Positions 34,111 through 45,087 of a stretch of 64,000 bases of DNA are shown here, piece by piece. This stretch comes from Cucurbitaria berberidis CBS 394.84. Taxonomy: Eukaryota > Ascomycota > Dothideomycetes > Pleosporales > Cucurbitariaceae. The notes beneath the pieces are model-generated. The model made no database searches. It was not told the DNA's origin and saw nothing but the letters and a program-made list of their open reading frames with translations. Made by a program: the position numbers and the translations under genes. The stretch is from the NCBI RefSeq assembly GCF_010015615.1, contig NW_024468939.1:2115789-2179788 (forward strand), read 5' to 3'. Within the stretch, counting starts at the first letter, position 1; each line of letters opens with the position of its first letter.

Positions 34111-34855
34111 CTAGTTTTGTCCCTCTCCGACGTTCGAGACTAGCCAGTCCATGCCCTCCTGCACTCCCCGGCCGTCCACTGCACTACACGCCACAATACT
34201 CCAATTCCGATCCTTCAGCTCTCCCAACTTTAGCGCCTCGCTGATCTCCCCCGCGCCCTTCGCACCCGGCTGATCTTGTTTGTTCGCGAATACGAGTAGG
34301 GCGGCGTCGCGTAGTTCTTCTTCGTTGAGCATGGCGCGTAGCTCTTCGGATGCGGTGGTGAGACGCTCGATGTCCGTGGAGTCGATGACGAAGATTACGG
34401 CAGCGGTATTGGCATAGTAGCAGCGCCAGTACGGGCGAATCGAGGTTTGGCCGCCTAGATCCTATAGTGAGTTAGCGGGGGTTGTTGTCGGCGGTGAAGA
34501 AATGAAAATGGAGGAGAGGCATACCCAGACGTTGAAATTAAGGTTCTTGTATGTTACTGATTCGACGTTGAAGCCAATCGTCGGTATCGTTGTGACTACT
34601 TCTCCAATCTGCCATGAATGTTAGCCTATGTCTCCTCTTCTTTTATGCGCCCATCTTCTTCGAGCCCATACAACAGCTTCGACGTACCTTCAATCTGTAC
34701 AACAACGTGGTTTTGCCGGCATTGTCCTACATTTGTAATCAGCGTCCTGTCCTACAAGTATTTCAGGCACCAGCTCCTACAAGACCCAGGATCAGTATCC
34801 GAATCTCCTTCTTTGCCCAAATCAACTTTGTGAACGTTGATAAGTATCCACCCAT
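34111..34855 (-). CDS. ARL1: ARF-like GTPase ARL1, 182 aa
   Basis: Four exons on the minus strand: 34855-34781, 34726-34688 (39 nt), 34608-34525 and 34461-34111, all in phase 0. The joined product has the N-terminal M-G-G myristoylation signal and the P-loop G-L-D-N-A-G-K-T-T. It also has switch 1 I-P-T-I-G-F-N-V-E, switch 2 W-D-L-G-G-Q-T-S-I-R-P-Y-W-R, N-K-Q-D and S-A-V. Length and motifs match ARL1 rather than ARF1 (T-S-I-R-P-Y-W-R-C-Y-Y is ARL1-like). It is a small GTPase of the trans-Golgi that recruits GRIP-domain golgins; such a golgin is encoded at 49013-52657. Intron 1 interrupts the P-loop codons, and its removal is required to restore G-L-D-N-A-G-K. Confidence 0.94.
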
Positions 34856-36095
34856 ATTGTATGCTGTGTCCGCTCCCTATTGAAGTCTGTATGCGGAGTT
34901 CACCGCCGATCGGGAAGTGCGTCGTTGTTGGGTTGGATGCGCGAGTTTGAGGGTCCGGGATGGCACCTCGGAGGTTTTAAAGCGTCTAATGGGAGGTAGA
35001 GGATGTTAATAGGTGCGTTGATAGTGTCGTGTGTGGCGTTGATGTAACTGTCTGGCCAGAAAGTTAGCCTGTCGCAGATGCAAACAGGTCAAACACCGAG
35101 GCTGACGGAGGAAAGTAGCGCCGGCCGATGTCTAACCGCAAGTGAGACAGCCGTGGCCTTTCGAACCCTCTAATCAGTGAACCGCCGAGAAAGACATACA
35201 TGACATCTTGCTCAGACCCTGAACTTCAATTTTTTTTCATTGTACGTGTAGAATAGCCACGAGGGTTTGGGCAATGCGACTAATGCTATCCTTCCATTTT
35301 AGGCTCGTCGCTACTTGACGAATTATCTTTCTCAAGGGTCCGTATCTCACCTGAGGCCTATCTAGCCGTAAGAGTTATGACTTGATGTATCTCAATCGTG
35401 GAACACATTACGACCTACTTTTTCAGTGGCAGCGTGCAAGGCAGAAACTGTTGAACCACAGTTCGTAGTCTTTGCCCATAACATAATCGACATCGTCCAA
35501 CTCGATTACATAAGCGGACAAGAGCTGCCTCGACACTCTCCTTAGGCAGTAGACAGCTATACAGAATGTCGACACCCTTCATGCGTATCATGCGTATTGA
35601 AAGTGCTAAATAAGAAGTATGGGAAGCGTCGAAGTTATCTAGGGTACATGAAAAACATCTGGATGCTACAACTGAGGGCCGAAAAGACCGAGCAAGCACG
35701 TTTGATCTTTTACTATGATTTTCGTCTCCAGGCCAGTAACCTAGTGACTTGTTTGATGAGTAATGCTCGAAGTCTACAATCAGCATACTTCCTATTGGTT
35801 TATTATGCTAGTCTGGTTCGAATTGTTAAGGTTTTGTTTATCGCCTCAGTGTATTATCGAATGATATAATCACTTCCATCTTTGGTACATTCTGTTACAA
35901 ATTGCCCAATATCATGTCGCTTCCATTTTCGGATCACACGGTTGTTTCAGTAGTATATAACTTGTTTGCTAGATTGTCTCTCCCCATCTCATCAGTCCAC
36001 ACACTTTACATTACCAGCTACATTTCAAACCTTAAGAGCAAACACTCTTCAGACACTCTTCAACACCAAGACACCAAGACACTACCACATACAAG
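34856..36095. other. Intergenic, 1.2 kb, nothing recognised
   Basis: Upstream region of ARL1 and of the 162-aa gene. Moderately AT-rich, with short frames only. Confidence 0.45.
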
Positions 36096-36584
36096 ATGTC
36101 CTGCCCACTTCTCTCCCAAATACAAGCACTGCCAGTTGGTAGTCTCATCACATCAGCATTAAAACTGCTCGACCCGGCCGATTTCAAAACATTTCACAAC
36201 GCCTACCGCCACCCCCCGACAACAATCAACAAGGCGCACCTTGCCGAGGTCATCTACTATCAGCTTGGTAAAAATATGGCGGCTCAACAGAAATGGAACG
36301 ACATGACACGCCTGCAGCTCGAGCACGAGCTCCGTTGGAGGGCACTATTGGAGGAAGGCGAAGTTCTCACTGATTGGAAGCTCAGATTAAGACTAGCTGG
36401 TGCTGCATTTAGAGAGAGGCAGGAGATTGAGCAGAGGCTAGAGGAGGTCCTCAAAGTTGAGGATCCCAAAGTAGAGGACGAAGCCGAGGAGTATTACGAA
36501 TTAAAGGAGGATAGCGACAAGCATGGTGACCTGGACCAAAAGGTCATCTACACGAAGAGCAACGGCCGGACGATGGTGTATTAG
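36096..36584 (+). CDS. Small helical protein of unknown function, 162 aa
   Basis: Single exon from an ATG at 36096, preceded by a typical fungal leader rich in CA and CT (ACCACATACAAG before ATG). It starts M-S-C-P-L-L-S-Q-I and is helical throughout, with a Trp/Arg/Glu-rich centre (L-E-H-E-L-R-W-R-A-L-L-E-E) and an acidic C terminus (E-D-E-A-E-E-Y-Y-E-L). No signal peptide, membrane helix or known domain. The A-rich leader and good codon use suggest it is expressed. It could be a lineage-restricted gene. A duplicated segment lies directly downstream. Confidence 0.65.
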   Translation: MSCPLLSQIQALPVGSLITSALKLLDPADFKTFHNAYRHPPTTINKAHLAEVIYYQLGKNMAAQQKWNDMTRLQLEHELRWRALLEEGEVLTDWKLRLRLAGAAFRERQEIEQRLEEVLKVEDPKVEDEAEEYYELKEDSDKHGDLDQKVIYTKSNGRTMVY

Positions 36585-36634
36585 GGCCGGTGTTGCGGCG
36601 TGACGGGATGTTGTGGGTGTTCAAACTGATTTTC

Positions 36635-36729
36635 GCTTTCTATCATGTTTTCATCCCTTTTGAGGGCATTTGGGCGTCATCGGGGTGTGAGTTAGCATAA
36701 TCATTCATGACTCTGTGGGTCGCATTATT
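36635..36729. repeat. Degenerate direct repeat, copy 1
   Basis: About 95 bp, lying in the presumed 3' UTR of the 162-aa gene. It matches 36830-36925 over its full length, with shared blocks such as GGGCATTTG, GTCATC and TGGGTCGCAT. Confidence 0.75.
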
Positions 36730-36829
36730 GATATATTTTATTTTTTCAATGATATCTTTCTTTCTCAAAGAATTAACCTTAGTCTCAATAATAATGAACT
36801 CATATAGCAGGTATCCAGACTATATCTTC

Positions 36830-36925
36830 ACTTTCTTGCATGTTTTACTTCCTGTTGGGGGCATTTGAGTGTCATCAGGGTAGGCATTGGCGTAATCATC
36901 CATCGCTTATGGGTCGCATCATTAC
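36830..36925. repeat. Degenerate direct repeat, copy 2
   Basis: Second copy of the 36635-36729 element, about 195 bp downstream in the same orientation. Many differences are C/T or G/A changes. Confidence 0.75.
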
Positions 36926-37226
36926 CAAATGTAAGATTCTCAAAAAAGCTCTTTTACAAAAATACCTCACTTATTCACAATAACAAGGGAGCCACACATC
37001 CAATCTCGGTACGCGCCCAATAAACAGTTTCACTCTGAACCGTAGTTCTGCCTGCTCACGCACCCTGCTACCCGCGCGCATGTGATTACATCAACTTTCA
37101 CTCAAAAGCTATAAGAATCTTGCCCATCAATTCCTAAAACTGACTTTCTCATCATAACACTGCACCCACCCCACACACTCAACTCGATAGCTCTTTCTTC
37201 CACAACACACATTCCCTACCATCAAC

Positions 37227-38990
37227 ATGGCCTCTCCTCTACTGGAAGAGGTAAAGGAAGCCGTCAACGCATCTGTAAAGCCTACCCAAGTTTGCTCAAA
37301 TGCCGATCAGTACCTGCGCGAGGTTACTGTGAAAGGGGCGGCACCAAGAAGCACTCGGGGCTCTACCTCCACGACCCAGCGCACTCCAGTAACTACCACC
37401 TCGTCCAGGACCCAGTGTGACTGTTGCCCGGCTGACGAGACTCAGGACACCCCTTCAACACCTCGTACTGCTCGCCCTTCTCCTGGTCGATCCTCGGGCC
37501 CTGGATCCCGTTACACTGTCACCCGGGATAGTCACCCGGCTGCCTCTACCACAGAATATCGCCCCCAGTCTCCTAATTTGACTAGCCTACCAAAATCCGA
37601 TCACATAATTTGTGGTCGCGTAGAGAAGACGCGCCGTGAAACCCGCTTGTCTTACAACGGGCCAAAGGCGTCATTCAGTACACCTTGGAGGCTGGGTGCA
37701 TCACCTCATTCAAGAGGTGAAACTTTCGACTATACCCAGTGGTTTTCGAAGGCGAAAGCTACTGGTGTTGCACATCCGGCACCAAAAATCGACAGCAATC
37801 TTATTGGCGCCGATAAGATCACCGCAGATCGCTCAAACCCTCCATCTGCGCTGCAAACCCGTTCGGAAGCTGCGATACAAGGCTCGATCAACGGGGAGAA
37901 GACTTACTCTGGGCGACAGGGTCACGTTAACCACCACGCTCCAATTCGACCCCCCAATATGCCCACCCGCTTCATGTACTCTGATACGTACAGAGCATTG
38001 AGCATTGACGAGCTTCAAAACGAGGCTGAGCTCCGCCATCTGGACACAGAAGAACAGGACGACACGCAGTATCTTATCGAGGTATTGATGATAGACGACA
38101 AAGCCTTCACCAAACGTTATCATGCGCTCGAGCGTGAACGCCTGGACTCCGCACAGCTGCGCGATGAGGCTATAATGAAGCAGGTACCTCTTGATACCGC
38201 GAGGTACTACAACCCTCTGGAGCTACTGGCAGAGATTGCCGGTAAATCTGGTCGAGACGCCGTAGATGCGTATAACCAACAGCTCAAACAGAAGAAGGCC
38301 GCAGATTTGCGAGCCGCAAACCAACGTGCGGCGAAGAAGCAACGTCAAGAGCGGGCTCGAAGGGCGCAAGAAGTCGAGGCGGAGAAGGCAATAAGCAATG
38401 CAGCTCAGCTCGTGGCGGCGGCCGCTCCTAAATCAAGGTTGACAAAGACGCAACGAAAGGAGAAGGAACCGACGCGTGAGGCCAGCCACTCTACCGACTC
38501 TGGCTACTCCACGGAGATTCACGACAGCAACCAAGTAAAGGACAAGAGCAAGAAACGCCCACGCTCGAATCTGGACTGTGGCGCAGACACGCCGCCTTCC
38601 AAGAAGATGCGGCTGCCAGCAGACAAGGCTCCCCGTGTCATCAAGCCTCGATGCGTAAGGGCCTCTAAGGATGTCATCCACAGGTCCCGCTGTAACCCTG
38701 TGCCCCACACAGAGGTGAAGGTGAGCAAGAACAAGCAGCCTCCAGGTGCAGCAATTCCTGGGCGTGGAGGCAAGGAAGCCGGCCAACAGAAGGGCATTGC
38801 GTGTCCGCTTCAGAGGCCGAATAAGCAGAGGACGCCCAGGAGCAGAGTTGCTGAGGAGGACGAAGAGTCTGAGGAAGAATCCGACGACGACGACGACGAC
38901 TGGCTTGTCGATGACACCAACTACAGGTCTAGGCGGAGGTCGAAGGTCGCGCAGATGGCTGCATCAGGCTTGGTATCGGGAATGAGGTAA
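37227..38990 (+). CDS. Charged, probably nuclear protein of unknown function, 587 aa
   Basis: Single exon from an ATG at 37227 after a CA-rich leader. The first 230 residues are Ser/Thr/Pro/Arg-rich and disordered. Residues about 255-345 are folded-looking and helical (L-S-I-D-E-L-Q-N-E-A-E-L-R-H-L-D; N-P-L-E-L-L-A-E-I-A-G). A basic coiled-coil stretch follows (Q-L-K-Q-K-K-A-A-D-L-R, K-K-Q-R-Q-E-R-A-R-R). The C terminus has several basic clusters (K-K-R-P-R), an Asp run followed by W-L-V-D-D-T-N-Y and R-S-R-R-R-S-K, all consistent with nuclear location. No known DNA-binding domain was recognised. Leader style resembles the preceding 162-aa gene. Confidence 0.75.
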   Translation: MASPLLEEVKEAVNASVKPTQVCSNADQYLREVTVKGAAPRSTRGSTSTTQRTPVTTTSSRTQCDCCPADETQDTPSTPRTARPSPGRSSGPGSRYTVTRDSHPAASTTEYRPQSPNLTSLPKSDHIICGRVEKTRRETRLSYNGPKASFSTPWRLGASPHSRGETFDYTQWFSKAKATGVAHPAPKIDSNLIGADKITADRSNPPSALQTRSEAAIQGSINGEKTYSGRQGHVNHHAPIRPPNMPTRFMYSDTYRALSIDELQNEAELRHLDTEEQDDTQYLIEVLMIDDKAFTKRYHALERERLDSAQLRDEAIMKQVPLDTARYYNPLELLAEIAGKSGRDAVDAYNQQLKQKKAADLRAANQRAAKKQRQERARRAQEVEAEKAISNAAQLVAAAAPKSRLTKTQRKEKEPTREASHSTDSGYSTEIHDSNQVKDKSKKRPRSNLDCGADTPPSKKMRLPADKAPRVIKPRCVRASKDVIHRSRCNPVPHTEVKVSKNKQPPGAAIPGRGGKEAGQQKGIACPLQRPNKQRTPRSRVAEEDEESEEESDDDDDDWLVDDTNYRSRRRSKVAQMAASGLVSGMR

Positions 38991-40473
38991 ACATGTAGGC
39001 CTAGACTAGCCTACAGCGAGGTTTCGTTGGTGGTGGTGAATGGAACTCCTGCTTGTAGGTGCCGGTATAGCGATTTTCGGGGGAATTCTGGGTGTCGGCG
39101 GCTTTTCTGTTATTCTTCAATCAGCATGTACATATTTAGCAGCCACCCTTTCGGCTCAACAATTGAGCACACGTACATAGGAATACATAGCAGAGTTCTC
39201 TCTCTATCCTCTCGCATATTCAACGTAACCGCAAACATCTTCGCACTCAAAGTACTTCCACAGATTGACTCAACGTACTTTCACAGAACCAGCGATAGCT
39301 CAACCAGGGCGTAGGCGCTTTGCAAATCCTCTTCCACAGATTAAGGATAGCCCGACTTAGTCCTGGGGCGTAGGCACTTTCTAAAATACCTCACATGTAT
39401 AGATAGAATATAGATCATCTACACCACGTGTTAGCTTCGGATTACCTTGTGACTCTTACTTGTAGCTGCGAGCTATGGCGGCTATGGAGCTCTAGAAGCT
39501 TGCTTCTTCGGTTTGCCATTCCCATCGTCAACCTCTCATGCACCGAGAACCTATGGTGGCGATGCCCGCAACCCGGATTGTATATCGGAAATCGCGACCT
39601 CCCTTCTATGGAGAGAGGATATGTGTGCCGCTCGCTACTATACGAACAATGAGGCATGGGGTGCGTATCATTCGGGGCAGATGGCGCATCCAGCGTCGTT
39701 TCTATAACATTCCAAATTTGGTGCAAGATTCAAAATAGCTGGGCGACGTTGTAGATGACGATGCGCAAAGCATTAATGCTGACGAAGCCGACGATGAGAT
39801 GGATTGAGATAGTACGAGAAGTCGAGGGTGGAAGCGGTCCGGTATTGGGTTAGAGCCTTGGCACTTTAACTTCCAACTCATCTGCGAGAGCTTTGTCGCT
39901 GTCTTCCTTGACATGTTATCTCATATGTAGGATCATCCAACAGAGATAATAGCTCGTACCTCTCCCGGGCTATTCCTATTTGCGGATCCCTTCGCGGCCT
40001 GCATATCATTGTATCGGTCCATGTCAGCATTTATGGTAACACGATCACTGATTACCTTTGGAGGCAGAATCTCAAATTGTACTTAGAGAATGTGTGCTAG
40101 ATACATTTTTCCTGTTATCGTCCATCTCCCAGAGTAGCTCTTTCATCTTTCTATGCTTTATCGCGCCACACCTCTCGCTCTCTCTCTCTCTTGTACGCAT
40201 ACGTATCTGTATGCAATGTTATTCCGTACTTTCTCAAGGCAATAGGCCGCTAGATACCGCTACTCGTCGAGGCGACGTCACGGCAAACACCTGCCCATGG
40301 CCCGTTCTCACCTTCACCTTGACTTGGCGCGAGGATTTCTACACGTCTTTTCTCTCACCTGAACGACCTGTTAACCTCAACCACCCCCATCTTGGATTCT
40401 TACGCGCCTGTAACACAGCGACAGAATCACTAACCCATCCTCTCTTCGAGTGTTTCCTACCGCCTGCGCAAAG
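38991..40473. other. Intergenic, 1.5 kb, with a dispersed short repeat
   Basis: Apart from the repeat at 39268-39333 nothing is recognised. The stretch before 40474 is CT-rich, including a run of CTCTCT near 40170. Confidence 0.45.
39268..39333. repeat. Dispersed short repeat, copy 1
   Basis: About 66 bp. Blocks GTACTTTCACAGAACCAGCG and GGGCGTAGGCGCTTT are shared with 45154-45212, differing by an 8-bp insertion and single changes. A third partial unit (GGGCGTAGGCACTTT) lies at about 39366-39380, and an imperfect half unit at about 39245-39267. Confidence 0.8.
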
Positions 40474-42981
40474 ATGGGGCTAGCACCTCTCCTTACGGAC
40501 ACGTACCGCAAGTACAAGACCGGTACCAACAACTTCGTTCAATGGCTTGCGGAAACGGCTCGGGCTACTGGAAGTGTTGACAAGATTTTCAAGAGCTGCC
40601 CGCAACAGGGGATTCCACCGACTGGGGGAAGACTCAAGGGCAAAGCGAGGAAGGAGGCAAAGAAGGCCGGGCTGACACCAGCTGTTACGACATACCAGGT
40701 CTCCATCAATTCCTTCGGTACACTTGCTAAAGCCATCGCATGTGCCAAAGATGTCGAAGTGCCGCAATCGGTCTTTACCACCCTACGCGCTGTCATTCGA
40801 GGTCGGAAAGACTGTGCGAGCTGGTACAGCGTTAACGCGGACCTAGCAGACAACGCCACCAAGGACAACAATGCGGGCCATCAATACTTTATAAATGTTC
40901 TAGAAGGCGTCTTGGATACTCTTCAGCCCAAAGAGCCGCATGCGAATTATACTGTCAAGAATACCGCGACCTCGGGACTGGACCGAGTCACCAATATGTT
41001 TGAGCACTTGGAGCTCGAGGAGACTGATGAGTCGCACGACATGCCAGAGGCCATCGCTTCTGTGACGAGATCTGTGGCATACAAGCTAGAGACATCGGAT
41101 ATAGACATCTCCTTCGCCATCTACTGCTTTCTCAAGGACGCCACTGACATCCGATTGTTCGTCAGGCGCACGTGGCGCGAGTTCAAGCGTGGTGAAATCG
41201 GACTTCAGGCTGCCGCACTTACCATGAACACCGCTTTAGCCATGATTGAGAGGCTTAACGACGAGTTCGAGGAGGCACATCCGCAGTTCAAAGCGACTGC
41301 TGCGGAATTCATGCACACCAAAATCGTCGAGTTCGTATACGAGGGCTACTGCAAGCAGGAGGAAGGCGGAGTGTTTCTTGAATCAAGCGACGAGGGCAAT
41401 GACCCCTTCACATATAGAGAAGGTGGGCAGATGCTACGACCAAGTACTATAATGTGTACTCACACAATGAACTTAGTGGTATCTATGCTCCAAACCCAGA
41501 AGCATGAGGAGAATCTCCGACTTTACACAGACGAAAAACGATTCCTCAAAACTATCTCCCAATTGGGAACTTTGCCCATGGATATGAGTACCCCAGATCG
41601 CCCTTATAAAAATGACATGGTGCACAAAGCCGCCTGGATGCTGATGAGTCAGCGTCGATTTGAAACTTGGGCTGTCTTTGCGATGCAAATTTTGTGGGAC
41701 ACACAAAGGGAATTGGGTCCCATGTTGCAGATTGGAAGTCAGTTACTCGGAAAGACCGCCCGTGAGCTTATAGAGAGCTACCAGGTCTATCTCAATACGG
41801 AGGGACTTGACAAGGTTGGCGGATTACACAAAATGTTTCGCAGCGATATGGAAGCCCGAAGGAATCACATCGTGGCCGTGGCACTAGATGTCGAGTTTCA
41901 GCCTGTTACGGACCAGAGGGAAGAGAAAGTCCCTTGGAAAGTTCTCGAGCTTCAAGGATTCTCCCTTCTGCAGTGTCATCCGGCACTCTGTGGATTAATT
42001 CTCGCCGATATCCGAGACGAGCATCACAGAACCTCTTTCGACATGGCCGGTGACCAGTGCCAGATCCTAGTGGCTGCGCATCTTTATAATGCCGCCCATC
42101 AATCCGAGTTTCTTTCCAAAGATGTCCAGTGGGCTGACATGGATTGGTTCATCGAGCAGCAAGGCAGTGACTGGATATTTGTGGGCGCGAGGCCGCAGCA
42201 AGGTATCGAGATCGCTCGTCGCCTGGGCCTTGCTAGGGGCTTGGGGATCACTAGGTATGCTAAGGACTACAAGTATCCAAAGTCTGGTCTGGGTAGTGAA
42301 GGAATTCACTGTGTTCGAGGCAAGAATCGGCGTCTCGATTACCTCGCCAGGCTCTCACAGCTTAGCTACGAGCGACAAGGAAATCCTTACAAGAAGATAT
42401 CCGGGTCAAGCAGAGCGAAGGAGGACATCCTAGTCATGCTAGACGCGCTCATTAAGGACTATCTAGGGCCTGAGGGTGCTTCCACAAAGCTCTCACCCCT
42501 CGATACCCTTTGCACATTCAAGGATGCTGTTCAGATGGACGAGTTCGCTCTCAACTTCGATGTTATGGAATTCTATCTGCGTTGCATGGAGTTGCTCAGA
42601 AAGATTCAAGACCACTGTCTCACGCATGCACCTCTCGATTACCCGGAAGAAATGTTCGACAAAGGCATCGGAATGAACACAGTGACTGCCGAGCTTCTGC
42701 ACGACTTGAGCGGCAGGCCACGATTCCATGGCATTATGTTTCCACACGCCGTAACAATGCTCCGAAACGTCATCGTGGAGGAGGGTAGCGCGGTTCTCAC
42801 CAAAGCTAGAGCCCGGCAGCACCAGAAGAAGCTCCAGCACACCGAGACTGGGAATGAGGTCGAGCCTAGTTTCGAAAACCCTCCTGAGGACGACTTGCCG
42901 GTAAAGTTGCGTAGCCAGTGTGGCTTCATGGTCTTCCAAGATGAGAACGGGGACTGCCGTATGCTATTCGATTCTCGTTGA
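40474..42981 (+). CDS. DUF6604-type protein, 835 aa
   Basis: One long frame from the ATG at 40474 (M-G-L-A-P-L-L). The N terminus has Y-R-K-Y-K-T-G-T-N-N-F-V-Q-W-L, the hallmark start of fungal DUF6604 proteins, followed by a helical region to about residue 270. It contains a basic patch (G-R-L-K-G-K-A-R-K-E-A-K-K) in the place where this family usually has one. The remaining 560 residues are helical and cytosolic with no further domain I can name. DUF6604 proteins are large, common in Pezizomycotina, and of unknown function, sometimes next to HET-like genes. No introns are needed and there is no signal peptide. Confidence 0.87.
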   Translation: MGLAPLLTDTYRKYKTGTNNFVQWLAETARATGSVDKIFKSCPQQGIPPTGGRLKGKARKEAKKAGLTPAVTTYQVSINSFGTLAKAIACAKDVEVPQSVFTTLRAVIRGRKDCASWYSVNADLADNATKDNNAGHQYFINVLEGVLDTLQPKEPHANYTVKNTATSGLDRVTNMFEHLELEETDESHDMPEAIASVTRSVAYKLETSDIDISFAIYCFLKDATDIRLFVRRTWREFKRGEIGLQAAALTMNTALAMIERLNDEFEEAHPQFKATAAEFMHTKIVEFVYEGYCKQEEGGVFLESSDEGNDPFTYREGGQMLRPSTIMCTHTMNLVVSMLQTQKHEENLRLYTDEKRFLKTISQLGTLPMDMSTPDRPYKNDMVHKAAWMLMSQRRFETWAVFAMQILWDTQRELGPMLQIGSQLLGKTARELIESYQVYLNTEGLDKVGGLHKMFRSDMEARRNHIVAVALDVEFQPVTDQREEKVPWKVLELQGFSLLQCHPALCGLILADIRDEHHRTSFDMAGDQCQILVAAHLYNAAHQSEFLSKDVQWADMDWFIEQQGSDWIFVGARPQQGIEIARRLGLARGLGITRYAKDYKYPKSGLGSEGIHCVRGKNRRLDYLARLSQLSYERQGNPYKKISGSSRAKEDILVMLDALIKDYLGPEGASTKLSPLDTLCTFKDAVQMDEFALNFDVMEFYLRCMELLRKIQDHCLTHAPLDYPEEMFDKGIGMNTVTAELLHDLSGRPRFHGIMFPHAVTMLRNVIVEEGSAVLTKARARQHQKKLQHTETGNEVEPSFENPPEDDLPVKLRSQCGFMVFQDENGDCRMLFDSR

Positions 42982-43767
42982 AGGTCGAGTAATGTAGGTG
43001 TTGGGATAAATTTCGGCTGCAAGCAGGTGAAGGATGTTGAGCTGCTACAGTCCTTGAGAGATGTTCCAATTCAGAAGCTAGTTAATGCTGCCGTGCAATA
43101 TTCCATCGCGCATGGCCCACCAGTGGGAACCCTCACTTTCATTACTCCCATTGATGATGACATGTTTCACAGGCCGCCTGAATAAATCAAAACATGTACG
43201 AATATGTATATCTGGTCTACTACGTGTGCTAATGGCTCTCGGCGCAAGATCTCGTAGTTACCCGTGGGTATCTCGCACTTAGCGCTCATCAAGATCTGAG
43301 TGAGCCTTTTGTACTGGCACCTATTTACTCAAGTCCGGCTTCGCCGCTTCCTTTTAGTTTGAATGTTGATACTCGCTAGGTGCATAGTATCTGTTGTGCT
43401 AGCCGGCTATCTAGAATTTGAAAGCTATTTGAAAGCACTGTTCGAGACACCTCAAACGTATTTACACAGCTGTGGATCTGCAATACCGACTAGAAGGGCG
43501 GATTACGGTCGTGACTTCTTTGTTTGAAAGTAAAGTCAACGCTAGAGCGGATCATACAACGCCCTATTCTCAGCTAGTTAATTTCTATAGAGAGCATCAT
43601 TTCGCTTCTTAGACGAATGCGCCAACCTGGAAGTATACAGAATTTCACTGAAGAGAATCCCTCTTAAGGCCGGGTACGCCGGCTTTAGAACCTTTTAATT
43701 ATAACAATTAGAGAAAGCGAAGAACTGAAATTAGATTCTTTATTAAATATTTAGCGGAAGTACTACT
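42982..43767. other. Convergent intergenic region, AT-rich toward 43.7 kb
   Basis: Between the DUF6604 gene and the protease-like gene. The stretch 43660-43760 is strongly AT-rich. No ORF or repeat family could be assigned. Confidence 0.45.
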
Positions 43768-45087
43768 CTATTCCTTTAACATTGATAACGACACTTCACC
43801 CTTCTCCAAATCAAATGCACTATACACCCCTTCCATAAAAGCGGAACCTAGCACCACCCATTCGTCATCGGTTTGCTGTAAGTAGGCGAAAGGAAGCACG
43901 CAGCGCGTCCCCTTCTCAATATCTCGGACCTCTGTCAAGTAGTCCCACGGCGTCAACACAATCACTGCGTTCTTGCCGAACGAGAACACAATATTCGGTA
44001 GATCGTCCCGCATCGAACAGTCCAGGTCCGCAAGCTGATCGTCCATTCCTAGATCTGGGTGTAGATTAGTTTGAATCTCAGTGAGCAGTGTGCCCGGGAG
44101 CGAGATGTAGTCGAAAGAGTTGGTGAATACAGCTTTGTGTGTGGACGATTTCCTGCCACTGGGGCTGTTGCCGGGAGAAGACTGGATGGTTATTGATTCC
44201 AACTCAACGGTGTATCCGCTCGAGATGTAGTACGATAGTTGGCTAAGTTCCTTGGGAGGTGTGGCCTCGATTAGAGGAAGGGTGACCGCACTTTGTGCCA
44301 GGACTTCCGAGGGAGAGTACCCCAACACCAGCTCGCCGCTTTCATCATCACGACGGGGAAGCCTAAGCGAGAACACGGGGCGGCTGAGCACTTTCTGATT
44401 GAGCATACTCCGCAGTGCGCTCTTCGTACTAGCGTTCGATGCTGGGGTGCGACTTTGGAGCCGTGCAAGGCCCAGTGCGCTATCCAGGGGCGCTGCATTC
44501 GAGTACATCGATCGCCAGAAGGTCGCCTCCTCGAATTGCTGGTCAAGGATATCCAGACCCCCAACTCTCAAAACATCTTGCGACAAATAGCCTAATGTCG
44601 AGAGGCCTTCATACATGAGCTTAGTGACAGTCTTGCTTTGGTGATAAGTGGTGGAGAGCGATGAGTTGTACATGTTCTGTCCCCGGCAGTACAGCGCCGT
44701 CACAGGGTCTTGCAGACACTGGACAGATGGGACGAACATGTCTGACCAGCTCAGATCAATGGATGCCGTGAAGGGCTGTGGTGGGGTACCGATGGCTATC
44801 GAGGTGGTGTAAAGGATGTGGTAGAAAGTTGAATGATCATGGCGACTCATCGGATGCTGATGCCCCGCCTGCTACAAAGTCAGCTGTGAACCATACGCAG
44901 ACTCCTTTGTGAATTGTGACACACAGACCTCGCGTTGTTGGAAGGCGCCGGCATATTCGTTATACAGTTGCCAGTCGTCGAATTTGAAGCGAATGGTTGT
45001 GCGCTTGATTGGTATCGTCGCTGTGGCACCGCTGCACACAGGAAGAAGGGCGAAGAACAGGACGAGATATACCTCGTTGCTTATCAT
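43768..45087 (-). CDS. Secreted pepsin-fold protein lacking the catalytic motifs, 420 aa
   Basis: Two exons, 45087-44929 and 44871-43768. The 57-nt phase-0 intron uses a GTCTGT donor; GTGTCA six bases further is an alternative. The N terminus is a signal peptide (Y-L-V-L-F-F-A-L-L-P-V-C-S-G). The second exon follows the aspartic peptidase A1 layout: Y-T-T-S-I-A-I-G-T-P-P-Q-P-F at about residue 75-90, then the first active-site region, S-A-L-G-L-A-R-L, L-V-L-G-Y, and a C-terminal W-V-V-L-G-S-A-F-M-E-G-V-Y-S-A-F-D. But the first motif reads I-D-L-S-W-S-D instead of D-T-G-S, and the second reads F-T-N-S-F near residue 305 with no Asp. Activity as a protease is therefore unlikely. A decoy, binding or structural role would be a guess. 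Confidence 0.83.

Noticed and set aside
35415..35786. A 123-codon minus-strand frame upstream of ARL1
   Set aside because: Odd composition (Cys, Ser, Arg), no family match and no splice or leader context; probably chance.
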